From: Malaya genurostris
Lineage: Eukaryota; Arthropoda; Insecta; Diptera; Culicidae
DNA length: 64,000 nucleotides
Direction: 5' to 3'
NCBI RefSeq assembly: GCF_030247185.1
Contig: NC_080571.1
Span: 64,332,172 to 64,396,171 of the forward strand
Below, in pieces: positions 1 to 9,950 of this stretch (the first letter of the stretch is position 1; each line of letters starts with the position of its first letter). The position numbers were made by a program, and so were the translations under genes. The notes under the pieces were generated by a model, which saw only the letters and a program-made list of their open reading frames with translations, was not told the origin of the DNA and made no database searches.

Positions 1-146
1 TTAGAATTTAGTTTTATAACGCAATTCAGAAAATTCTAAAAAATAACTTTAGTTCCTTACTTGTTGAACTAGATTTATGACCTGAGTTTTTGGTCTAGAT
101 TTGCAGCTGAATTCGGAGCGTGCCCCAGATGTCTACACACTAATCG

Positions 147-299
147 CGTTTTTCATTGAGAAACACTGGTGGCGTGGATTGCTCTGGTTTTGCGCTTTCG
201 AGCAGAAATGGCAATGAAACACCGTCAGAATGTTGCATTTCTGCTCGAAAGTGCAAAACCAGAGCAATCCACGCCACCAGTGTTTCTCAATGAAAAACG
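147..299. repeat. Foldback sequence with 64-nt near-perfect inverted arms
   Basis: The left arm (147-210) and right arm (236-299) are reverse complements with one mismatch over 64 nt, separated by a 25-nt loop. A transcript of either strand would form a long hairpin. The arms are richer in G+C than the surrounding AT-rich DNA. Short open frames exist across it on both strands (133-357 minus, 169-360 plus), but they simply follow the palindrome and look fortuitous. It may be a foldback or MITE remnant, or a hairpin source of small RNAs. The sequence cannot decide between these. Confidence 0.85.
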
Positions 300-1110
300 G
301 CATAAGATTCAATTCCGTTGTTCGGTAATTTTTTGGATGAAAACTTTTGGTAATCAATAGAAATTACCGATACTTCGGTACATGAACGTCATTTTACAAA
401 AATTATGCAAATTTTTACCGGACGATCAGTTTTCATTACAGATTTCTGTAAATAGATATACAATTCATATGGTAAATCTGAATAGTCGCCGAGTACGGTA
501 AAACCCATACCGTCCGTATGGTAAAATAATCTTCCAATAACCGAACTTCTGTAAACACTGATTGTCGTTACAACTAACTGTCAAACAGTTGATAAAATTT
601 TGAGTGTCTTTTCATGAACCAAATGAAAAAAATCTTGTTGAGTTCATCGAATGGATTGAGGTACAGGTGCTAAAGTTTTTAAAACATTAGAACCATTAAA
701 ATCTTTTTGTTCACTTATAGGCAGAAAATAATTGTGTATCACTTGTCCACTTACTGCCTACACAAATCGATCGAGGGTAATTTCTGGTGGACTCGACGGA
801 TTGTGCAGTGTTTTGGAAGGTGCTCATAATTCCGGTCAGCCGGAACATTTGACCCTTTTTTTCGTGGAATAAAACCATAGCCACAACAGGTTGGAATTTT
901 CTTCATTCGTTTTTGTGAATATGTTTTTTAAAATTTGAAAATAAAAGAATTTGAACCAAAGGAAAATAAACAAACAAAAAATTACCGAACAATAGTTCGA
1001 TCCATTTGGTTTACAGTCTACTGTAGTTGTTTGACAGTTCAGCAATTACCGAACGATCGGTAATCAATTCAATTACCGAACGTTCAGCTGTTGAAAATTC
1101 GGTAAAAAAT
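300..1110. repeat. AT-rich stretch with clustered TTCGGTAATT / AATTACCGAA words
   Basis: The ten-base word TTCGGTAATT or close variants recur in both orientations near 320, 361, 536, 982, 1043-1062, 1070 and 1099-1112. The cluster at 1043-1112 is dense and partly palindromic. This pattern fits the subterminal repeats of a degraded inverted-repeat element running from roughly 318 to 1112, but the two ends align only loosely. No coding potential is evident. Confidence 0.35.
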
Positions 1111-1307
1111 TACCGAATTCTGCGAAATTTTCTAATTGTGTATATTAGTTCTTGAATTTTAACAGCTCTAAACATTGGGCAAATTACGCAAAGCGGTTTT
1201 TTAGAGCCACTGAAGTATTTCCAAAAGAATAAGGAGTATAGATGCATCGTTAAAATTCTGGAAGCGAAGCAATGAAAGTTGCAAAATATACACAATCTAA
1301 TACGAAT

Positions 1308-1403
1308 GATTATCTTTATTCGGAAGTGAGAAAGAAACATGTCAGTTTTATTCGTATTCACGTCCTCCAGTTATGTCTGTGACATTACCCACCCGCCTTT
1401 TTT
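1308..1403 (+). repeat. Dispersed repeat copy 1 (motif around TTATGTCTGTGACATTACCC)
   Basis: A block of about 90 nt containing a TTCGGAAGTG-like start, GTCAGTTTTATTCGTATTCA, CCAGTTATGTCTGTGACATT and ACCCACCCGCC recurs at 12312-12412 (minus) and 31597-31680 (plus). Three conserved copies in 64 kb mark it as one end of a mobile element. The other end was not found. Confidence 0.7.
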
Positions 1404-3594
1404 ATTCTGGGTAAAATTTTCGATTTAAACGATTTTTGGGATAGTGACAAGTAAATAAATTTAATACCAGTCACTGTCTAATATTGACCTAAGAAAAAAG
1501 AGAAATATATGTATTTATAAAATGTGATTCGTTGTTCCACTGCACAATCAGTTGAGTCATCCAATAATTGCACGCGAACGATAAGCGTTGACCACAAGTA
1601 GACATAGTGCTATGAAACTATCGTCCACGTATACAATTACACAAAAAAATGTTGAGTGAGATTTATACTTTCCTTTTCTTTGCATTCGTTTCTTTCTGAT
1701 CCTCAAGGCGTAATTTAATTATTGGAAAATTAAAGGATGCAAAACTTCCAAGTTATCATTGTAAAAATTGATTTGCAATCAAAAAAGTCAAGTAATCTGA
1801 AATCGAGACTTTTGAAAGGTTTTTGGTTGAGTCAATATTCTTTCAGATTTGGCAATGATTGATTATCTGTAGTAAAATTCAACTTCATTGCCGATTGATA
1901 CAGCTCGAGATTACAATTAAATAAGCTCGATGAAATTTCCAGGAAATTAAACCACCTGTAATTGGACGTAATTTTCTACTGTTTCCACATAATTATCTCT
2001 TTTCTCTGTAATTCTAGCAAAATTTCTGAAAGCTTAATCAGCTTCAATCATCGTTCCGGGAAGAAATCGTCCATGCCCCCGCTAATCCCTCCAAATCAAG
2101 ACAACCAGCCATCAACAGACAAACAACAACCAGCTCGGCAATCCCCGGTCTGGCCGGTGATAGCGTTGATCCGTGCCGGGTCGTTCCCGTCTGGTGAGCA
2201 GCAGCCGTTGGACAAACGACACACTTCCTCCGTACCTGCGGGGGGGAATCCTTCGCCCACAACGCGGCATGGTGTGAATTTACTCGCTTGATTCCGCCTC
2301 ACTACATAAAGTAACACCTCTGTCCAAACAGTGCTGCATCGCTTGGTTCTTATGCCGAGCGGGAAAAAGCTCCCATCCGTTAGTGACCCGGAGTACATTC
2401 ATTACCACTGCAATCAAGAATGTGTATCGCAAACAAGGATCAAGTTCCGGCCGTCTGCACGTATTAGTTCAGTGTACGTATAGAGTGCTCAGTGCCGACC
2501 CGGAGAACCTCTTCTTGGCACCTCTGAAGTGCATCCGGCCGGAGCTTTCCGTGGTAGAAAAAAAAACACAAGCGCTACGAAAGCGAAGAAAACAACACAC
2601 AGTAACATCGAATAGCACGCTTTCCATCGTCGGTCACACAACTCCCGCCATGTTTACGAGCGAAATCTCCCCCCATTCTTTTTCTAGGATAGTCTCGTAC
2701 ACAGTTGAAAATGTGAAGAAAAAATCTAATTTAATTTCATTATGCACATTATATCTATAAATTACCAGCTGTGTTTGTTTCCTTAGACCCCTTGGACTTG
2801 GGCAGCTGCAGAACACGGCGGTTTGCATTGAACCAAGATGCCATACGTTTGAAAGCCATGCTCCAACACCGAACCGGACAAATGGAAAGAGCAACGGTTG
2901 TAGCAGTAGCAGTAACACTACTGGGTAGTGCTGTATGCGCAAAATTTTGCCTTGTTGGTGAAATCGAGGGGTAAGAACTACTACAACTCCCGGTAGAAGT
3001 CACCTGAAATAATAATCAACAAATGGTTGCAGTAAATGAAGTTGTTTTGCTTATTTAGAATTCAATTCTGCGGCTAAGAACCAGAACTAGTGGTCATAGT
3101 TCATGAGGAAAATTTGCTGGTACTCGATTTTTAGTCAGTCCAACGTAAATAGTCGGAACATTTATTTGAAAATCATTCAGCAATATAGCAAATTTGTAGA
3201 TTGTTTTATTTGACTGAAAATATCATGAATGGCTTACATATAGAGCTTTTTAATAAATATGTATGTTTTCAACTCCGTATTGATATTCCGGAAGATATCC
3301 ACGGACTAGACCATCGATGTGAGAAAGTAAAGTGAGTTCCATTTTATCAAATTTGTCGGTAATATGACAAACAAAAATTCTGTCAAGATTTTTTTTCAAA
3401 CTCGAATAAAATCAAAAACTTTTTTTGGGTATAAACAACCATAACCTTTTCAGTTATGTCAAGTTAATATAGATTCAAATATGGCAACCCTGCACGCTGT
3501 ACAAAATTGAACAGAGCACGCTGTGTGCTAGGTGGTGGTGTTTTCTTATTCCGTACCAGCACGTACCGATGTGTACCGGGTTTGCATGACAGTT
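1404..3594. other. No recognised gene; G+C-richer block at about 2040-2640
   Basis: I see no recognisable protein or RNA gene here. Modest open frames occur on the plus strand at 1962-2291 and 2383-2760 and on the minus strand at 2096-2398 and 2634-2942. They overlap each other in several frames, as expected of a locally G+C-richer block. The peptides carry no motif I recognise. The block could be an untranslated or coding exon of a host gene, but no convincing splice structure was found. Confidence 0.4.
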
Positions 3595-4225
3595 TGAAAG
3601 TTTTGGCAATCATCGCCCTATAATTTTGGAATCGGAAGTCGGATCTGGATGAAATTGCACAGTATCTTTTAAGACAACGAGAGATTTAATTTGAATCAGA
3701 ATTTGTGAAAATCGGTTTAAAAGTTGCGGAGAAATCGCAGTGAGTTCCAGTTTTCTTTCTTTTCTTCACTATTACCAGAGCGTTCAAAAGCGGAAACCGG
3801 GGGATAGTAGTCCCAAAGTAGATTTATATATCCACTAACTAACATAGTCTGCCAGCTAGATGAATTTACCAGTGAGCTCTATAAAAATAAGCACTTCGTT
3901 TCGCCATCACTTTTGAACAAACACTCATCGCGCTGTAATACCGGAGCCGGGAGTAGAATCTGGAATAATTTTTCAAGAACATTTCAAAGAATTTCAAGAC
4001 CTTTTATTTGCATCTAAGTTTGTAAAAACCGAGTAAGAAATTTCCGAGCAAATTTAGTGCGCATTTTTTCATAGATTTGAACATATTGCCTTGTAATTCC
4101 GAAACCGGAAGTCGGATCGGGATAAAAGTCAGTAGGACATGGGAACACAAGACTTTTCGTTTGAATCTAAGTTTGTGAAAATCGGTCACGCCATCTCTGA
4201 CAAAAGTGAGTGACAATTCAAGGTT
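3595..4225 (+). repeat. Two degraded units of the CCGGAAGTCGGATC dispersed repeat
   Basis: Two successive blocks (about 3620-3760 and 4090-4215) share an ordered set of words: CGGAAGTCGGATC, then a TTTGAATC block, TTTGTGAAAATCGGT and a CATCTCTGA-type segment with AGTGAGT. The same order is found near 5500-6120, 6700-6800, 21870-21980 (minus), 28960-29220, 29990-30060 and 31720-32270. This is the commonest repeat family in the window. Confidence 0.75.
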
Positions 4226-4652
4226 TCATCCAGGTTTCGATAGAACGAAATACGACGGCGAATTTTTTCTGTTGAAGACCTTTTACGAGAGTATCCTGTT
4301 CTTTGTAGTTCGAAAGGCTATGTTTTAAGAGAAGCGGATTTTCAATTCCAATAAGCAGATGTAATACATATTCTTTTTTACGAAATGAGACGCATTCCGT
4401 AACGGAATTTATGACATTCTTGAAACGATTTATTGAATTGCCTTAATAAGGACTTATCACCAAACCAAACATCAAAGATTTGGTGTGGAATTTTGTTAAA
4501 ATAACTTTAAAACTCAAACACATAGTCTTCTTGGATGAAACACCAACCGAATTAGTCGAAGAGTTCACAGTACTGGTCAAACTGGTCATAATAATCATAA
4601 TCAGTACATGTTATTTGGATTTGGTAACGCATAGGTAGCGGTTATGTGGTTA

Positions 4653-5040
4653 GTGCACATAACTAATTTCACTTTATACGTTTTGCCTTCGGCTCATCAG
4701 TGCGTCAGCAGTTTATGTTGAACTGCTAACCCCACCTAACTGTTCAACATTATTAAACCGCTGTACAGACGTAAAGTTAATGCTATTTGCAAAATGTGAA
4801 ATACTTGAAAAAGTGTATTTAGTTAAAAACCAGTACCCGTGCGGTACCAAATCCAACTACGATCCAACTACGATCTGTTAACGACCAGAACGTCGTCACC
4901 TAGTTTCGTTTTCTGCCGGTACGTTAGCAAAGACATGGCACTTCGGTGCAATAAGTGTTTTGCCAATAGCATTAACTTTAGGTCTGCTCAACGGATTATG
5001 TTGCACATATAAGCCGAAGGCGAAAGGTAAAAAACAAGCA
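4653..5040. repeat. Foldback/MITE-like element homologous to the 264-bp satellite monomer
   Basis: The left part (4653-4794) matches the satellite monomer from GTGCACATAAC through CTCATCAGTGCGTCAGCAG to ACGTAAAGTTAATGCTATTT with scattered differences and a few small gaps. The right part (about 4956-5032) carries the same sequence inverted: its reverse complement contains GCCTTCGGCTTA, ACATAATCCG and AAAGTTAATGCTATT. The two arms therefore form terminal inverted repeats around a middle of about 160 nt. That middle also has a weak match to the second half of the monomer (AGTTTCG...TGCCGGTACG). Non-autonomous DNA element is the simplest reading. No transposase is present. Confidence 0.75.
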
Positions 5041-5204
5041 GTACATGTTATTATTCCATGATTCTCTGGAACAAAAATTTCATTTTCTTACACATTACGC
5101 TAGAGCAATTCAAAAATCAGGTTGTATTCGTCGCAACTGGGCTATGCGATTCAAAGCTAAACATCACGAATCCAAAGATTATGCAGAGTTAATAATAAAA
5201 ACGT
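5041..5204 (+). other. Short unassigned spacer
   Basis: This lies between the foldback element and the next dispersed repeat. A 61-codon open frame (5045-5230) runs through it into the repeat. It is not recognisable and is probably chance. Confidence 0.3.
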
Positions 5205-6125
5205 GCTCAATCCACCTAGCAGTGAGATGATACCTTTTTTATCAATCCGCATTGTGTTTTTTGCATGAATATTCTTCGGTGTTTCAGTTCTCATGACATT
5301 ATTTTAATGACTGTAGATTTAAGCGGTAATTTGAGACTTAAATCACTCATTACTCTGTAATGTCGAAACTGCAAATCGGATCGAATTTGAATCTAAAAAT
5401 GTGACAACCGATCCATGATATGTCAGAGTAAGTTCCACAGTAATTTAAGATACTTCCAGGGCCGGCTTGAATTTTAAAAATTCATCATTCTGTAACTACA
5501 GTATCGGAAGTCAGAATTGGATAATATTAATTAATTTTGTCTTCGTAGATCTGGCTTTTTTTTAGAAAACGATTGAGCTTTGAGAAACGATTCGATACTG
5601 GAACCGGAGTTCGAAAATCGGTTTAGCCGAAGTCAGATAAATTCATCTGAGTAGCTGTTTAGTTTACATTTATTTCAAAATGTTTGAAAATCAGTATAAA
5701 CATCTTTGAGAAATCGTAGTGCGAATTAAATCCAAATCGAAAACTGAAATAAGTTTATTTGGTTATCGACTATCCGAATCTGTAAACCTGATATACATGA
5801 TTAATTTATGTGAAATAGACATTTTTAATTTTTAATCATCCTGTATCCCCTAAACCGGAAGTTGAATCTGACTGAAAAGCAAGATGTTTTAATGGATCTT
5901 AAAACTTTTCATTTGAATTTTAGATCGGTTCAGCCATCTACGAGAAAAATGGGTCCACAATTTTCATTTCGTTTCACATATTATATGTTTCACATTTCAC
6001 ATGTACTTCCGGAACCAGAAATCGGATCCAAACATAATTCAGGAACCTTGTTTAGGAGCATACGACTTTTCGTATGAATCTGAGTTTGTAGAAAACGGTT
6101 GAGTCATCTCCGAAAAAAATTGAGT
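5205..6125 (+). repeat. Dispersed repeat with AATCCACCTAG start and several internal CCGGAAGT units
   Basis: The start AATCCACCTAGCAGTGAGAT, continuing through ATGATACC, TATCAATCCGCAT and ATTCTTCGGTGTTT, is repeated at 29603-29710 (plus) and 25640-25745 (minus). Downstream, degraded units with CGGAAGT and ATCGGTT...GCC words follow near 5360, 5490, 5840 and 6005. Together they look like a head plus body of the dominant repeat family. The open frame at 5862-6077 is made of this repeat and is not a gene. Confidence 0.7.
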
Positions 6126-6534
6126 GAAATTATTTGTCAAACACGCATTTGCCGATCTCGACGAACTGATTCGAATGGTATATGGTTGTTATGATCTTCC
6201 AGCATTCATTTTCAAGCCAAGTAGTTTAAATCCAAGTAGTTTAAATCAATATAATTATGGAATTGCTTTTAACTGGAAAATGCTGCCATCATTTGGTTTA
6301 CATATGTCATATTCGAACAATTATGTTGCAGAAACGAGCCGTGCTAAAACCGGTCCGAGGCTCGTAAAATGTCATGAAAAAGGATACTGTACACAGTCTT
6401 TTTGGTACTGTAACAGTATAAAAAATAGTAATAAAAAAATGTTTTACGTTGCTCCCAAGCATTGCTTTGTCATACAGCGCTCAAAATTCCTACAGATTAA
6501 ATAGGGGGAAAAGTCGCTTACACAAAAATATCGA
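6126..6534 (+). repeat. Tail fragment of the dispersed repeat plus unassigned DNA
   Basis: At 6144-6185 the sequence CATTTGCCGATCTCGACGAA and GAATGGTATATGG matches the tail motif of the dispersed family (compare 6850-6890 and 29262-29290). The 126-codon open frame at 6124-6504 begins inside this tail, so I do not call it a gene. The remainder (6190-6534) is unassigned. Confidence 0.55.
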
Positions 6535-6905
6535 TATCTCCGTTAAAAATGGACGGATTTTACCAATCTATGGCTTGTTGGATGGCTATTACCGTGCGAA
6601 ATCTAAGTCTGGAAACATATTCAAGATCAAATGTTACAGATATTGTAAAAAAAACTGAAAATTTTGTCATAAAACTTCGTATAACTCAAAAAGTAAACAT
6701 CCGATCTCAAAACCATTCAATAGCGTTTTGGGTGACGGGGAGACCTTTCATTTGCGACTAGTTTGATCAAAATCGGTCCAGCCATCTCTGAGATCTCGAC
6801 CTCTTAGTTGACAACACACATACAGACACACACACATACACACACACGGACATTTGCTCAATTCGTCGAGCTGAATCGACTGGTATATGACATTCGGCCC
6901 TCCGG
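6535..6905 (+). repeat. Dispersed repeat 3' part with internal CA run
   Basis: The order AATCGGTCCAGCCATCTCTG, then a (CA)n stretch at 6812-6847, GGACATTTGCTCAATTCGTC, GAGCTGAATCGACTGGTATA and TGACATTCGGCCCTCCGG gives the 3' portion of the dominant family. It is the best local example of the CA tract that lies between the AATCGGTT block and the GACATTTGCTC block. That matters because the R1-clade LINE at 15.5-21.7 kb interrupts exactly this tract in another copy. Confidence 0.7.
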
Positions 6906-7348
6906 TAAGTAACAAGCAAGTAACAAGTTACAAGTTTGAGCAATGATTTTTTAGGGATTAATTAAAGATAAGTGAAAAAAATTCCGATGTAATATGCTTT
7001 TTGTTTGAAACGAATTGATTGATCCTACAAAAGTAATGTTAACAACAAAAACTATCAAGGAAAGGAAATACTATACAAAAGGTTGTGTATTTCTTTTACA
7101 GAAACAAAAATTTACCAATATTTACAAATCTGGAGATATAGTAGAAAGTTTTTTAAACAATATTATCATCTTTGCACAAAACTTGGAATTTATCCATTTT
7201 AAAGAAGATTACCAATCATACGAGTTGAAAATGTGCAGTAATTTAACTATTGTCAATTGTTGGCTGCAGATTTACAGTAACTCGTAAATTTGTTAAACGC
7301 TGATAGTAAAACATTTCTTAGAACTCTAAACTATTAGGATTTTCATAT
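6906..7348. other. Unassigned AT-rich spacer
   Basis: No gene, RNA or repeat was recognised. A 90-codon open frame at 7015-7287 has an AT-driven composition and no recognisable motif. Confidence 0.35.
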
Positions 7349-8432
7349 TTATAAGGACAGAAAGTATGGACGCAACCAAAAACCGCTGCCATTTCGAAAT
7401 GGTTCAGAATCTGTCAATTTTTATGGCTGCGTCCTGTTGTTTACAGTCTTCTCTAACCACTTGAGCAGTTGTTTATTCGTTTTCATTGATTTGTTTCGAA
7501 ATGCGTGGACTTACAGCAGAACAACGTCGAAAAATTGTGTATAAATGGTGCACAGAACGCGGACTGTCACTGAAAAAGATAGCAAAAATGGAAGGAGTAA
7601 GTGAAAAAGCCGTGCGAAATGCAATCAGGAAGTTCGGTGAGGAGAATACCTGAGAAGATAAACCGAAAACGGGTCGAAAAAAGGTCCTGCTAACCCTCAG
7701 TTGGATAAACGTATACTGAAGGCGTTCGAGCAAAAGAAGGAGATTTCAGTTCGGGATGTGGCCAAAAAAGTGTGCACTTCGAAGTCAAATTTTCTTCGTG
7801 CTAAAGAACGTTTGAATCTGTGTTAAACCATTCCGAAACATCGATTGAAGTCGACAAATTTGGTGAGAAAGCTATGGTCTGGCAAGCAATTTGTAACTGC
7901 GGTAAGATTTCGAAACCCTTCATCACCACTGCTTCAATAAACAGCGAAATATACATCAAGCAATGTTTACAAAAACCACTTCTACCAATGATTCGAAGCC
8001 ACAAGGATCCTGTTGCCTTCTGGCCAGATCTTGCTTCTTGCCACTACTCGAAATCAACGGTAGAATGGTATACTACCAAAAATGTCACTTTCGTCCCAAA
8101 AGACATGAATCCACCAAATTCCCTACAACTTCGACCAATTGAGAAATTTTGGGCATTAACGAAGGCACATCATAGGAAACATGTCACGGCAGCCAAAACC
8201 ATTCAACAGTTCGAAAAAGATTGGAAAAAAGCCTCAAAACTTGTCGCCAAGAAGTCTGTACGGAATTTAATGAGGAACGTTCGCAAGAAGGTGCGCCAGC
8301 TAGTCTACAATGGCTAAGTAGCGAATGTTGAGAATAATATTCTGTTGTTGTAGTCTAATATTATCAATATATCTAGAACTTGTGAATTATTTACAGCGAA
8401 ATCAAAGTGCGTCCATACCTTCTGGGACAGTC
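7349..8432 (+). mobile_element. Degraded IS630-Tc1-mariner element of the DD37E type (ITmD37E-like)
   Basis: The ends carry an imperfect inverted repeat. The left end has AGTATGGACGCA at about 7363-7374, and the right end has TGCGTCCATACCTT at 8408-8421 followed by CTGGGACAG. Between them lies a broken Tc1-like transposase (see the pseudogene entry) with 37 residues between the second and third catalytic positions. That spacing is the hallmark of the DD37E family described from mosquitoes. The element is about 1.08 kb, shorter than a full-length copy of roughly 1.3 kb, which agrees with an internal deletion. Confidence 0.8.
7501..8317 (+). pseudogene. DD37E Tc1-like transposase, broken
   Basis: The N-terminal segment opens at ATG 7501 (MRGLTAEQRRKIVYKW...), a helix-turn-helix-like region, and meets an in-frame TGA at 7651-7653. 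Reading then continues through a degraded GRKK/KRIL-like linker to about 7810. There the reading frame jumps directly to the catalytic core at about 7820-8317. The core shows VWQAICNCGKIS, WPDLASCHYS with the second catalytic Asp, and LRPIEKFWA with the Glu. Exactly 37 residues separate that Asp and Glu. The region that should hold the first Asp is missing, so the protein cannot be active. The end, KKVRQLVYNG then TAG or TAA, is the expected C terminus. Confidence 0.85.
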
Positions 8433-8696
8433 TTTAAAACATTTATTATGAGGGAGATTTAGGAAGGCTCAGAAAATAATTCTACGGTGTTTTCTCATTT
8501 CTTGATTATATAAACTAATGAAATGCAGTAAACCTCAAATTAACAATTTTTTTACGATTAATGCAAGTATAATATAACACTTTATTCAATAAAATATTAG
8601 TTTGGTTTCAGCGAAACGAATGTGCTGGATGTCAAAAATATTCAGAACAAATTTTGATTCGATAAAAAAAATGCTTAGTTGCATTTATTCACACAT
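8433..8696. other. Unassigned spacer between two DNA transposons
   Basis: AT-rich, with no recognised feature. Confidence 0.3.
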
Positions 8697-9950
8697 GAGC
8701 TGAACCTCCCGGGCCTAACAAAGAGAACGCGTTTTTTTTTTGTTCAAAATTAACTTTATTCATCAACGTAATCTCCATCAAGAGCAACGCAATCATTCCA
8801 GCGCCGCACTAACATTTCAATACAACTTTTGTAGAACGACTAATCTTTTGCTTCAAAATTGATTTTCGTTTCAGCGAAAAAATTTCGTACGTTTCATTCG
8901 TAAAAATTTCGTACCGGCGAGCATTTCTTTCAGGTCTGCGAACAGCCAGTAGTCGCTGGGAGCCAAATCTGGCGAATACGGTGAATGTGGAAGCAATTCG
9001 AAGTTCAATTCATGTAGTTTTGCCATTGTTTTGATTGACTTGCGAAACGGGTGCGTTGTCTTGATGAAATAAATTTTTTTCTTTGTCATATGCGGCCGTT
9101 TCTTTGCAATTTCAGCCTTCAAACGCTCCAATAACGCTATATAATATTCACTGTTAATGGTATTTCCTTGCTCAAGATAGTCGATAAATATTACACCACG
9201 CACATCCCAAAACACCGAGGCCAAAATCTTTCCAGTTGATACCTGTGCCTTAGACGAGGTTCACCAGTTGCTCTGCACTCAGATGACAATCGTTTTGATT
9301 CCGGAGTGAAGTGATGAATCCATGTTTCATCCATTGTCACATATCGGCGCGAAAATTCTGGTTTGTTACGTTTAAACCTGGCCAAACACTGCTCAGAATC
9401 ATCAACACGATCTCGTTTGTGGTCAACAGTGAACAAACGCGGCACCCACTTTAAACAGAGCTTTCTTATAGTCAACTTCTCATGCAATATAAAACCAACA
9501 CGTTCTTTTGATATCTTTACGATGTCAGCTAACTCACACAACTCACTTTTCGACCATTCAAAACGATTTTGTGAATTTTTTAATGTTTTCTGTTAGGCTG
9601 GACCACTGAGTTCTGCATCATCGGAGTCTCTACGACCACGTTTGAAATCAGCAAACCAACGTTTTATTGATAGAACAGAGTCTCCATAACACTTTTCATG
9701 CCAATGCTTCGCTTGAACGGTATTTTTCCCATCAAGAAGCAGTGTAAAATTCAAACACGAAATTGTTTTTTATCCATTGTTCTGAAAATAACAAAAGTAG
9801 CGTCACTCTTAGCACAATAACTCACAAACTGATGAAAAGAATATCATGAAATTTTAACAGCTGTCTTTCAAAGGTTTGTATTGATTGTGAAAAGAGACTG
9901 CAACAAAACTAGTGCCATCTATGTGTTAGGCCCGGGACTTTTTAGCCCAT
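8697..9950 (-). mobile_element. Mariner element with terminal inverted repeats, degraded
   Basis: The end at 8697-8722 contains CCTCCCGGGCCTAACA and the opposite end at 9923-9949 contains TGTTAGGCCCGGGACTTTTT. They are inverted copies around the core TCCCGGGCCTAACA. The length is about 1.25 kb and holds a single transposase remnant of about 340 codons, both normal for mariner. No clear TA duplication can be read at the degraded boundaries. Confidence 0.85.
8756..9777 (-). pseudogene. Mariner (DD34D) transposase, multiply frameshifted
   Basis: Translation starts at an ATG near 9777 (MDKKQFRV...). Helix-turn-helix signatures follow, with HEKCYGDSVLSIKRWF and GRRDSDDAELSG at about 9600-9700. 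Next comes the WVPRLF/VDHKRDR region, and MDETWIHHFTPE with the first catalytic Asp near 9330. The second Asp motif FHQDNAP is readable near 9050 only in a shifted frame. LPHSPYSPDLAPSDYWLF with the third Asp lies near 8960. The C terminus (RRWNDC...ALDGDYVDE) ends at 8756-8758. Several stops and frameshifts interrupt it, so it is inactive. Confidence 0.88.

Noticed and set aside
6124..6504. 126-codon frame as a possible gene
   Set aside because: Its start lies in the tail motif of the dispersed repeat and the rest has no recognisable feature.
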